A DNA stretch of 7,472 bases from Actinomycetes bacterium (GTDB lineage Bacteria > Actinomycetota > Acidimicrobiia > Acidimicrobiales > Microtrichaceae): positions 1 to 7,472 of the forward strand of contig JAFAFN010000551.1 in NCBI GenBank assembly GCA_023423475.1. The letters run 5' to 3'. Shown here in pieces: positions 1-5,887 of the stretch. The notes beneath the pieces were generated by a model. It worked only from the letters and a program-made list of their open reading frames with translations, did no database searches and was not told the origin of the DNA. The position numbers and the translations under genes are program-made. Numbering within the stretch: position 1 is the stretch's first letter; each line of letters starts with the position of its first letter.

Positions 1-28
1 CGGTCGCCCGTCGCGCCGCACCCGCCAT
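1..28 (-). CDS. Possible start of an ABC transporter permease (partial, runs off the left edge)
   Basis: An ATG at 26-28 (minus strand) lies 19 nt after the stop codon of the iron-binding protein and opens a frame reading MAGAARRAT up to the window edge. Iron importers of the Fbp type usually place the permease gene directly after the binding-protein gene, so this is where a permease would be expected. Only nine codons are visible and the Shine-Dalgarno region is weak. The identity rests on position alone. Confidence 0.3.
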
Positions 29-47
29 CCGGCGAGCGAGGTGTCGC

Positions 48-1109
48 TCAGCTCAGCAGGCCCTTCTCGGTGAGCAGCGCCTGCGTGGCCTCGAGCGACT
101 CGAGGTCGGTGAGGTCGAGCGCCGGCCCCTCGAGCTCGGCGAGCGGCGGCACGCCTTCGGGGTCCGCGATGCCGTCGACCACCGGGTACTCGTAGGTCTC
201 GGTGACGAAGTACGTCTGGCCGGCCTCGGAGAGCAGGTACTCGACGAGCTCGAGCGACGCAGGGTTGTCGGCACCCTTGTTCGTGATGCCGACCGCCGTG
301 GCGTTCACCAGACCACCGGGGTCGTCGCCGGCCGGGAAGACCAGTTCGGCGACCAGCGAGTCGCCCAGCTCGGGGATGCTGCGGGCCCAGTAGTAGTGGT
401 TGATGAGACCCATCGGGATGTCGCCGTTGTTCACGGCTTCGAGCACGTCGCCGTTGCCCTCGTACGCGACCGCACCGTTCGCGGCCATGTCGTCGAGCCA
501 CTTCGCCGCGGCGTCCTCGCCCTGGCTCACGCGGAAGCCGGTGATGAACGCCTGGAAGCCGGCGTTGCCCGGGACCCACGCGGTCATGCCCTGGTACTTC
601 GGGTCGGTCAGGTCCATGACGCCGGTGGGGGGCTCGCTCACGAGCTCGGGGTTGTAGACGATCACGCGCGAGCGTCCGGTGACGCCGACCCACGAGTTGT
701 CGTCGCCGGGGCGGAACCGCTCGTCCGCGAGCTCGACGACGTCGTCGGGCAGCGGCGAGAGCAGACCGGCGGTGGCCAGCACGCCGGCGGCGCCGACCTC
801 CTGGGTGAGGAACACGTCCGCCGGGGTGGCGTCGCCCTCCTCGAGCAGCTGGGCGCCCATCTCGGCGGAGTTGCCGTAGCGAACCTCGACCTCGATGCCG
901 GTGTCCTCGGTGAACTGGTCGATGAGGGGCTGGACGAGCTCCTCGTCGCGACCGCTGTAGAGCACGAGCGACTCCGCGGTCTCGGTGGTGTCGCTCGTGG
1001 ACTCCTCGGCAGCGTTATCGCCGTCCGAGCTGCAGGCGGCCGCGGTGAGCAGCGCCATGACGGCGAAGGCGAGTGCGAACGGCCGGATGCCGCGACGCAG
1101 TGGGTTCAT
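48..1109 (-). CDS. Ferric iron ABC transporter substrate-binding lipoprotein (FbpA/FutA type)
   Basis: This is a 353-residue extracytoplasmic binding protein of the family-1 solute-binding class, predicted to capture Fe3+ outside the membrane and deliver it to an ABC permease. Residues 1-26 form a lipoprotein signal: basic MNPLRR, a hydrophobic stretch, and a lipobox ending at Cys26, followed by an acidic Ser/Thr-rich linker. The mature part opens with LVLYSGRDEELVQPL (48-62), the typical first strand of Fbp/Fut proteins. The tandem tyrosines of NHYYWAR (Tyr239-Tyr240) match the iron-ligating tyrosine pair of this family. The length is normal for the family. The ATG start is supported by AGGAG at 1116-1120, a few nucleotides upstream. 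The gene follows a small membrane-protein gene on the same strand after a 153-bp gap with several inverted repeats. A permease may start just downstream. The family assignment is strong; iron as substrate is inferred from the Tyr pair and overall similarity. Confidence 0.93.
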   Translation of the reverse strand: MNPLRRGIRPFALAFAVMALLTAAACSSDGDNAAEESTSDTTETAESLVLYSGRDEELVQPLIDQFTEDTGIEVEVRYGNSAEMGAQLLEEGDATPADVFLTQEVGAAGVLATAGLLSPLPDDVVELADERFRPGDDNSWVGVTGRSRVIVYNPELVSEPPTGVMDLTDPKYQGMTAWVPGNAGFQAFITGFRVSQGEDAAAKWLDDMAANGAVAYEGNGDVLEAVNNGDIPMGLINHYYWARSIPELGDSLVAELVFPAGDDPGGLVNATAVGITNKGADNPASLELVEYLLSEAGQTYFVTETYEYPVVDGIADPEGVPPLAELEGPALDLTDLESLEATQALLTEKGLLS

Positions 1110-1141
1110 GTGGTTCTCCTGTCGATGTGGTGCTGTTCCCG

Positions 1142-1247
1142 GGCGCGGTCGCGCCGGGGGTCGGGCACTCGTGCCCGGGTCGTTCTCGTCGGGCCCTCGC
1201 TCGATGCCCGGCCATCGCTGGCCGTGCGGAGGCCGACCCGATGGGTC
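1142..1247 (-). promoter_or_regulatory. Cluster of four inverted repeats in the leader of the iron-binding protein gene
   Basis: The 153-bp gap before the iron-binding protein gene contains four separate perfect inverted repeats. In minus-strand order they are GACCC/GGGTC (1235-1247, 3-nt loop), CGGCCA/TGGCCG (1209-1224, loop GCGA, a GNRA tetraloop in the RNA), CGGGCAC/GTGCCCG (1162-1177, 2-nt centre) and GGCGCG/CGCGCC (1142-1155, 2-nt centre). They could form RNA hairpins that stabilise or attenuate the message, or be protein-binding sites. No U-run follows any of them, so a plain intrinsic terminator is unlikely. GC-rich DNA makes short palindromes common, so the role is uncertain. Confidence 0.4.
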
Positions 1248-1262
1248 AGCAGGGACGAGGAC

Positions 1263-1577
1263 TCAGTGCAGCAGGAGCGGTGGACCCCGTCGCGGGGCCA
1301 GCCGGAGCAGCGGGACCGTCGGTGCCGACGTGCGCGCCGGCCGGCGCGAGCCGATCGACTCCCGCAGGTCCTGTCGGTCGCGCCGTGCGGGCCGGGTGGC
1401 GACGCGACCGGCCGTCGCTGACGCGGCGACGACGATGGTGATCGCGGCGACCTGCTCGGCGTGGGCTTCGGCCGGGAGGTGGGAGCAGAACGCTCCGCAG
1501 ATGCCGACGACGGCGAGCGTGAGGACCGCGGGTGCTCCGCGGACTCGTCGTGAGCGACAGCTCGGCTCGTCGGACAT
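1263..1577 (-). CDS. Small two-helix membrane protein of unknown function upstream of the iron-binding protein
   Basis: This is a 104-residue product with no family I recognise. It has two hydrophobic segments, about residues 16-32 (PAVLTLAVVGICGAF) and 42-58 (QVAAITIVVAASATAG). An Arg/Pro-rich basic tail follows (59-104). Cysteines at 7, 27 and 31 are the only notable reactive residues. Third codon positions are overwhelmingly G or C in this frame, which supports it being coding. I chose the ATG at 1575-1577; an in-frame GTG at 1602-1604 would add nine residues but lies inside the promoter-like sequence. There is no Shine-Dalgarno before the ATG. The -10-like hexamer sits about 10 nt upstream, so a leaderless transcript is likely. 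The context (candidate iron box upstream, iron-binding protein 153 bp downstream) suggests a role linked to iron uptake, but nothing in the protein shows this. Confidence 0.6.
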   Translation of the reverse strand: MSDEPSCRSRRVRGAPAVLTLAVVGICGAFCSHLPAEAHAEQVAAITIVVAASATAGRVATRPARRDRQDLRESIGSRRPARTSAPTVPLLRLAPRRGPPLLLH

Positions 1578-1586
1578 CCCGGGGAA

Positions 1587-1615
1587 ATGTAAAGCGCGCC
1601 TCACCTCGTTGGCAA
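1587..1615 (-). promoter_or_regulatory. Promoter with candidate IdeR/DtxR-like iron box in the spacer
   Basis: On the minus strand TTGCCA (1610-1615) and TTACAT (1587-1592) are separated by exactly 17 bp. Transcription would start close to the ATG at 1577. The spacer contains AGGTGAGGC, which fits the left half of the actinobacterial iron box TTAGGTTAGGCTAACCTAA. Aligned over 1590-1608, 11 of 19 positions agree, with the AGGTnAGGC core intact and the right half poor. A repressor bound here would block the promoter. The -10 match is only moderate. The regulator identity is inferred from the half-site and from the downstream iron-binding protein. Confidence 0.4.
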
Positions 1616-1658
1616 AGGTCGTTTCACGACGATCCCGGCTCGGGCGGGTCCGACGAGC

Positions 1659-2846
1659 TCACACGGAGGGCTGGACCGGTCGTCGGAGACGGCTCGCCGA
1701 CCAGATCGCGCCGATCGACGTCACGATCCCGGCAGCGGCGAACGGGATCGATCCCGAGCCGTCCCACGCCAGCCCCGCCGCGACCGCGATCACCAGCGAC
1801 GCGATGCCGATCGCCGCCTGGGCGTCACCGAGGCCGCGGCCACGCTGCTCGGGCCCGGCGGCGTCGAGGATCGCCAGCTTCGTCGGGGTGCGCAGCAACG
1901 GATCGACGAGCCCCATCGCGGGCATCAGGAGCCAGAGCGCGACCTCGGGGCTCGCGACGGACAGGGCGACCTGGACGCCGGCGAGCGCGGCGCCGCCCAG
2001 CGCGATGAGCGCGGCGGGTCGGACGCGGTCGGTCAGGTGCCCGATGGGCACGGCGCCCGCCGCGTTCACCGCGCGCATCGCCGAGAACGACAGCAGGATC
2101 GCGACGGTGGATGCCCCGAGTCGCTCGGTGCGCAGGATCATGAGGCCGTCACCCAGCCGTGCGACACCGAGCATGGCGAACGGGGCGATCCGCCACCAGA
2201 ACGCCGAGCCGAGCGGAGTCGGTGCGGGCTGCTCGAGCGGCCGCTCCCTGTGTGGGGTGCGACGGTCGCCGCGCAGCAACCAGAGCAACCCGACGCTGAT
2301 CGCGCACGGCACGAACGCGGCGACGAACACCGGGCGGTACTGCTGGCCGGCCACCTCGAACACCGCCAGTCCGAGCAGGGGACCGAGGGTGCCGCCGGCC
2401 TTGTCCATCGCCTGTTGGAATCCGAACGCGGCGCCGGTCCCCTTCGTGCGTCGGGCCAGCAGCACGTCGCGCGGTGCGTCGCGCACACCCTTGCCGACCC
2501 GATCGGTGATGCGGAGCGCGATGACCGTCGGCCACCACCACACGAAGGCGATGAGGAGCTTGCTCGCGGATGACAACCCGTACCCGATCCGGGTGAGCAG
2601 GACCGGCTTGCCCTTGTCGGCCAGCCGGCCGCCGACCGAGCTCGACACCGACGCCGACGCATCGGCCACGCCGTCGGAGAGGCCGACGGCCACCGGGGGC
2701 GCGCCCAACACCTCGGTGAGGAACAGCGGGAGGATCGGCACGACCATCTTCGAGCCGAGGTCCTGGAAGAACGACACCCACCCGAAGATGCGCTTGGTTC
2801 GTTCGCTCTCGGCGTCGACCGTGGAAGGAGTCGGTTCGGGCCCCAT
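1659..2846 (-). CDS. Major facilitator superfamily transporter, substrate unknown
   Basis: This is a 395-residue multi-spanning membrane protein, the normal length for a 12-helix MFS carrier. The MFS motif A between helices 2 and 3 is seen as GGRLADKGKPVLLTR (72-86). A degenerate second copy, GHLTDRVRP (269-277), marks the start of the second six-helix half. DRVGKGVRDAPRD (115-127) is a signature of one MFS subgroup, but I cannot tie it to a substrate. A charged linker (about 193-212) separates the halves. The ATG has no Shine-Dalgarno. A TAGGGT hexamer ends 9 nt upstream, which would fit a leaderless transcript. The gene is divergent from the beta-propeller lipoprotein gene and lies 54-81 bp before the small membrane-protein gene on the same strand, but a promoter lies between them, so co-transcription is not required. 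An export role (drug or metabolite efflux) is possible, not shown. Confidence 0.88.
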   Translation of the reverse strand: MGPEPTPSTVDAESERTKRIFGWVSFFQDLGSKMVVPILPLFLTEVLGAPPVAVGLSDGVADASASVSSSVGGRLADKGKPVLLTRIGYGLSSASKLLIAFVWWWPTVIALRITDRVGKGVRDAPRDVLLARRTKGTGAAFGFQQAMDKAGGTLGPLLGLAVFEVAGQQYRPVFVAAFVPCAISVGLLWLLRGDRRTPHRERPLEQPAPTPLGSAFWWRIAPFAMLGVARLGDGLMILRTERLGASTVAILLSFSAMRAVNAAGAVPIGHLTDRVRPAALIALGGAALAGVQVALSVASPEVALWLLMPAMGLVDPLLRTPTKLAILDAAGPEQRGRGLGDAQAAIGIASLVIAVAAGLAWDGSGSIPFAAAGIVTSIGAIWSASRLRRPVQPSV

Positions 2847-2933
2847 GCGGCGCCGACCCTACGTCGAAGCTGCGGACTGGAACGTCGGCGAGCCGAGTGG
2901 CGACCTGCGTCCCGGCTTGTTCGACAGGGTTGG

Positions 2934-2962
2934 TTGTCAACACGCTCGCTTGTCAACACAAT
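2934..2962 (+). promoter_or_regulatory. Promoter with a paired 10-bp direct repeat upstream of the beta-propeller lipoprotein gene
   Basis: TTGTCA (2934-2939) and CACAAT (2957-2962) are 17 bp apart and match the vegetative -35 and -10 hexamers at five and four positions. TTGTCAACAC occurs twice, at 2934-2943 and 2950-2959, 16 bp apart; the first copy contains the -35 and the second fills the end of the spacer. Each copy includes a short palindromic core. A regulator binding both copies would cover the promoter. The predicted transcript begins about 25 nt before the ATG at 2995. Confidence 0.5.
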
Positions 2963-2994
2963 GGAGCCCCGCAGTGTGATCGCAGGGGGTGGGG

Positions 2995-4215
2995 ATGATC
3001 AGTTGCCGTCGGGCCGCTCGGGCGCTGCTCGTCGTCGCGCTGTGGTGCGCTGGTGCATGTTCCGGGACCACGAATCCGGACACGTGGAGCTCGGCCGAAG
3101 CGGCGAGCGCGGTGGTCGGTGAGCCGCTGAGTCCCCGCATCTGGTCGAGGCAGGTGTGGACCGGTTCGGAGCTGTTGAACTACGGCGGCGTCTCGGTCGA
3201 CACCAACGTCACCACGAACATGGTGACCTCGATCGATCCCGTCACCCTCGACGTGACCAGGGTGTACGACCCGCCGCCGTTCAGCGCGTCGTTCGGCGGC
3301 AGCCTCGAATGGATCGACGACCTCGTCTACTTCTCCGGGTCGCAGTGCAGCGACGACGACAAGAACTCGGGGCGCTACCCGGAGTCCAACGACTGCCCCT
3401 ACGAGGCGGTTCTGGCGACCCTGGATCCCGAGAGCGGAGTGTGGGAGCGGCTCGACCTACCGCCCGGCACCGAGGACGGGATCCGCGTGCTCGGTTCGGT
3501 CCCCGACGTCGGTGTGCTGGCGACCGCTGGACAGAATCCGACGCGACTCTGGGCGTTGACCACGGACGGCGACTGGACCGAGCTGCCTGGGTCGCCACTC
3601 CAGGAGACCACGCCGCAGAACAACGAGCGCCCTCGGGGTTACGTCGTGAAGGGCAGTTGTGTGCTCGGCGACACGGTCGTGCAGTTCGGTTCGGAGCGGC
3701 TCGCGGGCACGACCGGACGGGACATCACCGCCGCGGTACTCGACCTGGGTGAGCGCGACCCCGAGTGGACGACGTCGACCCGACCGGAGCTCGACCTCGA
3801 CCAGGCCCCGGACATCCTGTGCGGTGAGGACGCGATGGTGTTCTCGCCGCTGACCGGTCCGAGCGGCCCGATCATGCGGTTCTCGCCCGATGACGAGTCG
3901 TGGACCTCGATCTGCCCGTCGTCGGTGCAGCCCTCGGACGTCGCCCTTCCCTTCACGCTGCTCGGACGTCCCGGCTCGACCGGTCGTGAGGTCGTCTACC
4001 CGGGTGCGCCCGGCGTCAGCTCCCAGATCGTCGACATCGCCACGGGCGAGTGGCGTGCAGGGCCACCGTCGGCGGGACTGTTCGAGGAGATCCCGACGTG
4101 GATCGGCACCGGGTTCGTCGGTGTGTCCGCCACCGGGGCCTCCGGCCAGTTCACGACGCCGGAGCCGATGGAGCTACCACCGACCGGCACCCTGTTCGTC
4201 TTCGATGTGGAGTGA
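2995..4215 (+). CDS. Secreted lipoprotein with Kelch-like beta-propeller repeats, function unknown
   Basis: This is a 406-residue protein with a short lipoprotein signal: basic CRRAARA, the hydrophobic core LLVVALW, and a probable lipidated Cys22 in CAGACSG. The rest has repeated blade-like units in which an Asp/Gly turn precedes a Trp- or Leu-containing strand and a Pro-rich exit: DPVTLDVTRVYDPPP (81-95), DPESGVWERLDLPP (144-157), TTDGDWTELPGSP (189-201), FSPDDESWTSIC (296-307) and DIATGEWRAGPPS (347-359). This spacing fits a Kelch/galactose-oxidase-type propeller. Cysteines at 118, 134, 222, 276 and 307 could form disulphides outside the cell. I chose ATG 2995 because AGGGGG (2984-2989) is well placed for it; the in-frame GTG at 2989 overlaps that sequence. 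The gene stands alone between the MFS gene and a convergent tRNA. No catalytic motif is seen; binding or envelope roles are possible. Confidence 0.8.
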   Translation: MISCRRAARALLVVALWCAGACSGTTNPDTWSSAEAASAVVGEPLSPRIWSRQVWTGSELLNYGGVSVDTNVTTNMVTSIDPVTLDVTRVYDPPPFSASFGGSLEWIDDLVYFSGSQCSDDDKNSGRYPESNDCPYEAVLATLDPESGVWERLDLPPGTEDGIRVLGSVPDVGVLATAGQNPTRLWALTTDGDWTELPGSPLQETTPQNNERPRGYVVKGSCVLGDTVVQFGSERLAGTTGRDITAAVLDLGERDPEWTTSTRPELDLDQAPDILCGEDAMVFSPLTGPSGPIMRFSPDDESWTSICPSSVQPSDVALPFTLLGRPGSTGREVVYPGAPGVSSQIVDIATGEWRAGPPSAGLFEEIPTWIGTGFVGVSATGASGQFTTPEPMELPPTGTLFVFDVE

Positions 4216-4239
4216 GACGTCCCCCGCCGAAAACTGGCA

Positions 4240-4263
4240 GAACCCCCGCCGAAGCAGGGGTTC
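4240..4263 (-). terminator. Intrinsic terminator of tRNA-Arg with a UUCG tetraloop
   Basis: On the minus strand GAACCCCTGC and GCGGGGGTTC form a 10-bp stem with one U-G pair, closed by a C(UUCG)G tetraloop. A run of four T (4230-4233) follows six nt later. The stem is complete only as minus-strand RNA (a C-A mismatch appears on the plus strand), so it belongs to the tRNA transcript. It begins eight nt after the tRNA end. The 11-mer CCCCCGCCGAA, part of the stem, recurs at 4221-4231. Confidence 0.8.
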
Positions 4264-4270
4264 CGTGCAG

Positions 4271-4344
4271 TGCGCTCGGCAGAACTCGAATCTGCAACCT
4301 TCTGATCCGTAGTCAGATGCTCTATCCAATTGAGCTACGAGCGC
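4271..4344 (-). tRNA. tRNA-Arg (anticodon ACG)
   Basis: The 74-nt sequence folds into a full cloverleaf. The acceptor stem is GCGCTCG/CGAGCGC, the D-arm GCTC/GAGC. The anticodon stem TCTGA/TCAGA encloses the loop CTACGGA, and the T-arm GCAGA/TCTGC encloses loop TTCGAGT. The anticodon ACG (4308-4310) reads arginine CGN codons, with A34 usually edited to inosine. The discriminator base is A and the 3' CCA is not encoded. A TAGAGT hexamer at 4357-4362 could be the -10 element. A strong terminator follows at 4240-4263. Confidence 0.97.
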
Positions 4345-4366
4345 AGTGAGCGAGTCACTCTACAGC

Positions 4367-4418
4367 GACTCGCCCCGATGCTCCAGATGGTTGCTCCACC
4401 GGTGCATCGGAGCGAGTC
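4367..4418 (-). terminator. Long 3' hairpin after the Rpf-like gene (probable transcript end)
   Basis: Starting 13 nt after the stop codon, the minus strand has arms GACTCGCTCCGATGC (4404-4418) and GCATCGGGGCGAGTC (4367-4381), which pair over 15 positions with one U-G. Inside, CCGGTGG and CCATCTGG extend the stem by about seven pairs around loop AGCAA. The pairing has a C-A mismatch if read on the plus strand, so it is a minus-strand RNA structure. No U-run follows, so it may protect the 3' end or work with Rho rather than act as a classical terminator. Confidence 0.5.
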
Positions 4419-4431
4419 CGCCGTACAGGTC

Positions 4432-4839
4432 TCAGACCCGGCGACCGCAGTGCGGCCAGGGGCGACGACCCTGCTCGGACCACAGCGCACGCGCCATGCG
4501 GTCCTGGTCGTACGGGCTGGCCGCAGCCGGGTCGACGCCGACCAGGTGCGGGTAGTGGCGAGAGGCCACGGCGTTCCAGGTGCTGCGGTGGAACTGGTAG
4601 GCGCCCCGGTAGGCGCCGCTCGCCGAGACGATGTGGTAGTTGCCGTTGGACTCGCACTGGCGGAGCCGGGCGAGGCCGGCGTCGGAGACGACGCCGCGGT
4701 GCTTGTCGCCGGCCTGCATGGCCTGGTGGTGCGCGTGCACCGCTGCGATCTGCTCGGGCGTACAGCTGGCGAGTACGACGGTCCCCAGCAGCAGTGCAGT
4801 TCCGAGCAGCACGCGCGCCGATCTGGTCGTTGCCTTCAT
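4432..4839 (-). CDS. Small Rpf/transglycosylase-like lipoprotein (peptidoglycan-cleaving domain)
   Basis: This 135-residue protein is made almost entirely of a resuscitation-promoting-factor/transglycosylase-like domain, a lysozyme-fold enzyme that cleaves peptidoglycan glycan strands. A lipoprotein signal (MKATTRSARV, then a Leu/Val-rich core, then LASC with Cys26) predicts anchoring to the outer face of the membrane. After a short His/Gln-rich linker (30-50), the domain shows LRQCESNGNYHI (59-70) with the expected catalytic Glu63, then GAYRGAYQFHRSTWNAV (75-91) and PYDQDRMARALW (109-120). It ends at PWPHCG, where Cys131 can pair with Cys62 as in known Rpf domains. The ATG at 4839 has AAGGAAG about nine nt upstream; an in-frame ATG at 4989 would add 50 non-signal-like residues and is unlikely. 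The gene follows the DedA gene after a structured leader. It has no LysM or other wall-binding module. Confidence 0.9.
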   Translation of the reverse strand: MKATTRSARVLLGTALLLGTVVLASCTPEQIAAVHAHHQAMQAGDKHRGVVSDAGLARLRQCESNGNYHIVSASGAYRGAYQFHRSTWNAVASRHYPHLVGVDPAAASPYDQDRMARALWSEQGRRPWPHCGRRV

Positions 4840-4863
4840 GTGGTGTGTCTTCCTTGGATGACG

Positions 4864-4923
4864 ACGCCCTGTCGGGCGTGGGACACCAGCGGGGAAAGTG
4901 GAGTGTGTGTCGGTGCTGGTGTC
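4864..4923 (-). promoter_or_regulatory. Structured 5' leader of the Rpf-like gene
   Basis: Upstream of the Rpf-like gene the minus strand carries a perfect 9-bp inverted repeat, GACACCAGC (4915-4923) and GCTGGTGTC (4882-4890), around a 24-nt loop. It is followed by a 6-bp hairpin ACGCCC/GGGCGT with loop GACA (4864-4879). The Shine-Dalgarno and start codon come next. A weak promoter (TTGCAA 5040-5045, TAGAAC 5016-5021, spacer 18) would put this region inside a leader of roughly 170 nt. Many actinobacterial rpf genes have cyclic di-AMP riboswitches; I do not find the conserved sequence blocks of that class here. Confidence 0.4.
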
Positions 4924-5048
4924 GGTGGACTGGACGGGATGCGCACTCCCCAGAAGGAGCACCCCGGGCCACGCACGCACCAGGATCACGTCCCGGCGCT
5001 CAGCGGCCGGTGACGGTTCTACGACGTTCCGTCATCCAATTGCAACAA

Positions 5049-5069
5049 ACCGGGTGGTTCCACCCAGGT
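5049..5069 (-). terminator. Probable terminator after the DedA gene
   Basis: Eight nt after the DedA stop codon the minus strand has ACC-T-GGGTGG paired with CCACCC-GGT, nine base pairs with one bulged T. It is followed by TTTGTTG. The T-run is interrupted and the loop is very short (AA), so termination may be partial. Confidence 0.5.
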
Positions 5070-5077
5070 GAACCTCG

Positions 5078-5761
5078 TCACTGCCGACCGACGTGGTCGT
5101 CCTCCTGATCGAGTGCACCGGGGGCGATCTCGTCGCCGCCACGGCCGAGCCGAGGTGCGATGAAGCGGCGCCACGCCCAGTGGCCGACGGCGCCGACGAT
5201 GCCGGCGATGACGACCCACTGGAGCACGCCGACGTAGTCACCCACGACGTGCCACTGCTCGCCGAGCAGGGCACCCGCGCCGATCAGGGCGAGGTTCCAC
5301 AGTGCGCTGCCCAACGCGGTGAGCAGGGTGAAGCGCAGCAGCGGCATGCGGCGGAAGCCGGCCGGCACCGAGACCAGCGAGCGCACCAGCGGCACACAAC
5401 GGCCGATCAGGACCGCCATGTCGGAGCGGCGGTCGAACCAGTCCTCGGCTCGCTTGAGATCTGCGACCTTCACGCCGAACCACCTGCCGTAGCGCTCGAC
5501 GAAGGCGTGCAGACGGTCGGGGCCGATCGCCGCGGAGATGCCGTAGAGCACCCACGAACCGGCGACCGAGCCGAGGGTCGCGGCGCCGACCATGCCGATC
5601 ACCGAGGCGTCGCCACGGCCGGCCACGAAGCCGGCGAGAGGGAGCACCACCTCGGACGGGATCGGCGGGAAGACGCTCTCGAGCGCCACGAGCAGCGCGA
5701 CACCGACGTAGCCGAGGGCCTCGATGATGTCGGTGACCCATTCGGTCAGGTCATCGACCAT
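5078..5761 (-). CDS. DedA-family integral membrane protein (SNARE-associated/VTT domain)
   Basis: This is a 227-residue polytopic membrane protein of the DedA family. Members are membrane proteins linked to proton-dependent envelope homeostasis, and some act as undecaprenyl-phosphate translocases, recycling the lipid carrier used for cell-wall building. Conserved marks are visible: ESVFPPIPSEVVLPLAGF (28-45), with Glu28 and Glu37 in the first re-entrant region, and GRCVPLVRSLVSVPAGF (120-136), with Arg121, Pro124 and Arg127. TALGSALWN (148-156) precedes the last helices, and a charged tail (198-227) ends the protein. The length is normal. The ATG is supported by GAGGAGG five nt upstream. A TAGCGT hexamer (5809-5814) may be its -10 element. 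The Rpf-like lipoprotein gene lies downstream on the same strand, so both products concern the cell envelope, though a probable terminator separates them. The lipid substrate is inferred from family knowledge. Confidence 0.93.
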   Translation of the reverse strand: MVDDLTEWVTDIIEALGYVGVALLVALESVFPPIPSEVVLPLAGFVAGRGDASVIGMVGAATLGSVAGSWVLYGISAAIGPDRLHAFVERYGRWFGVKVADLKRAEDWFDRRSDMAVLIGRCVPLVRSLVSVPAGFRRMPLLRFTLLTALGSALWNLALIGAGALLGEQWHVVGDYVGVLQWVVIAGIVGAVGHWAWRRFIAPRLGRGGDEIAPGALDQEDDHVGRQ

Positions 5762-5887
5762 CGAGGCCTCCTCGATCGGCTCGTGTCGAGAGGCCGCACA
5801 TCACCCACACGCTAGATGTCGGAACGATGACGGCGCCGGTGTCAGCTTGAGGATCCGTTCAGTCGGGTCGCCGGGCACGGCGTGGGT

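Noticed and set aside
2912..2956. Minus-strand promoter for the MFS gene from the two TTGACA hexamers
   Set aside because: At 17 bp from either hexamer the sequence is AGCCGG or CCAACC, neither resembling a -10 element.
985..2979. Long plus-strand open frames of 664 and 341 codons (985-2979, 396-1421)
   Set aside because: They lie opposite the MFS, small membrane and iron-binding genes, have Arg/Ser/Pro-rich low-complexity products with no domain, and result from the GC-rich sequence keeping stops rare.
4271..4344. tRNA-Arg as an integration site for a mobile element
   Set aside because: No integrase gene and no second copy of the tRNA 3' end is visible in the window.
4840..4989. Upstream ATG at 4989 for the Rpf-like gene (185 residues)
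   Set aside because: The added 50 residues would place the lipoprotein signal internally. The ATG at 4839 has a Shine-Dalgarno and gives a proper signal peptide.
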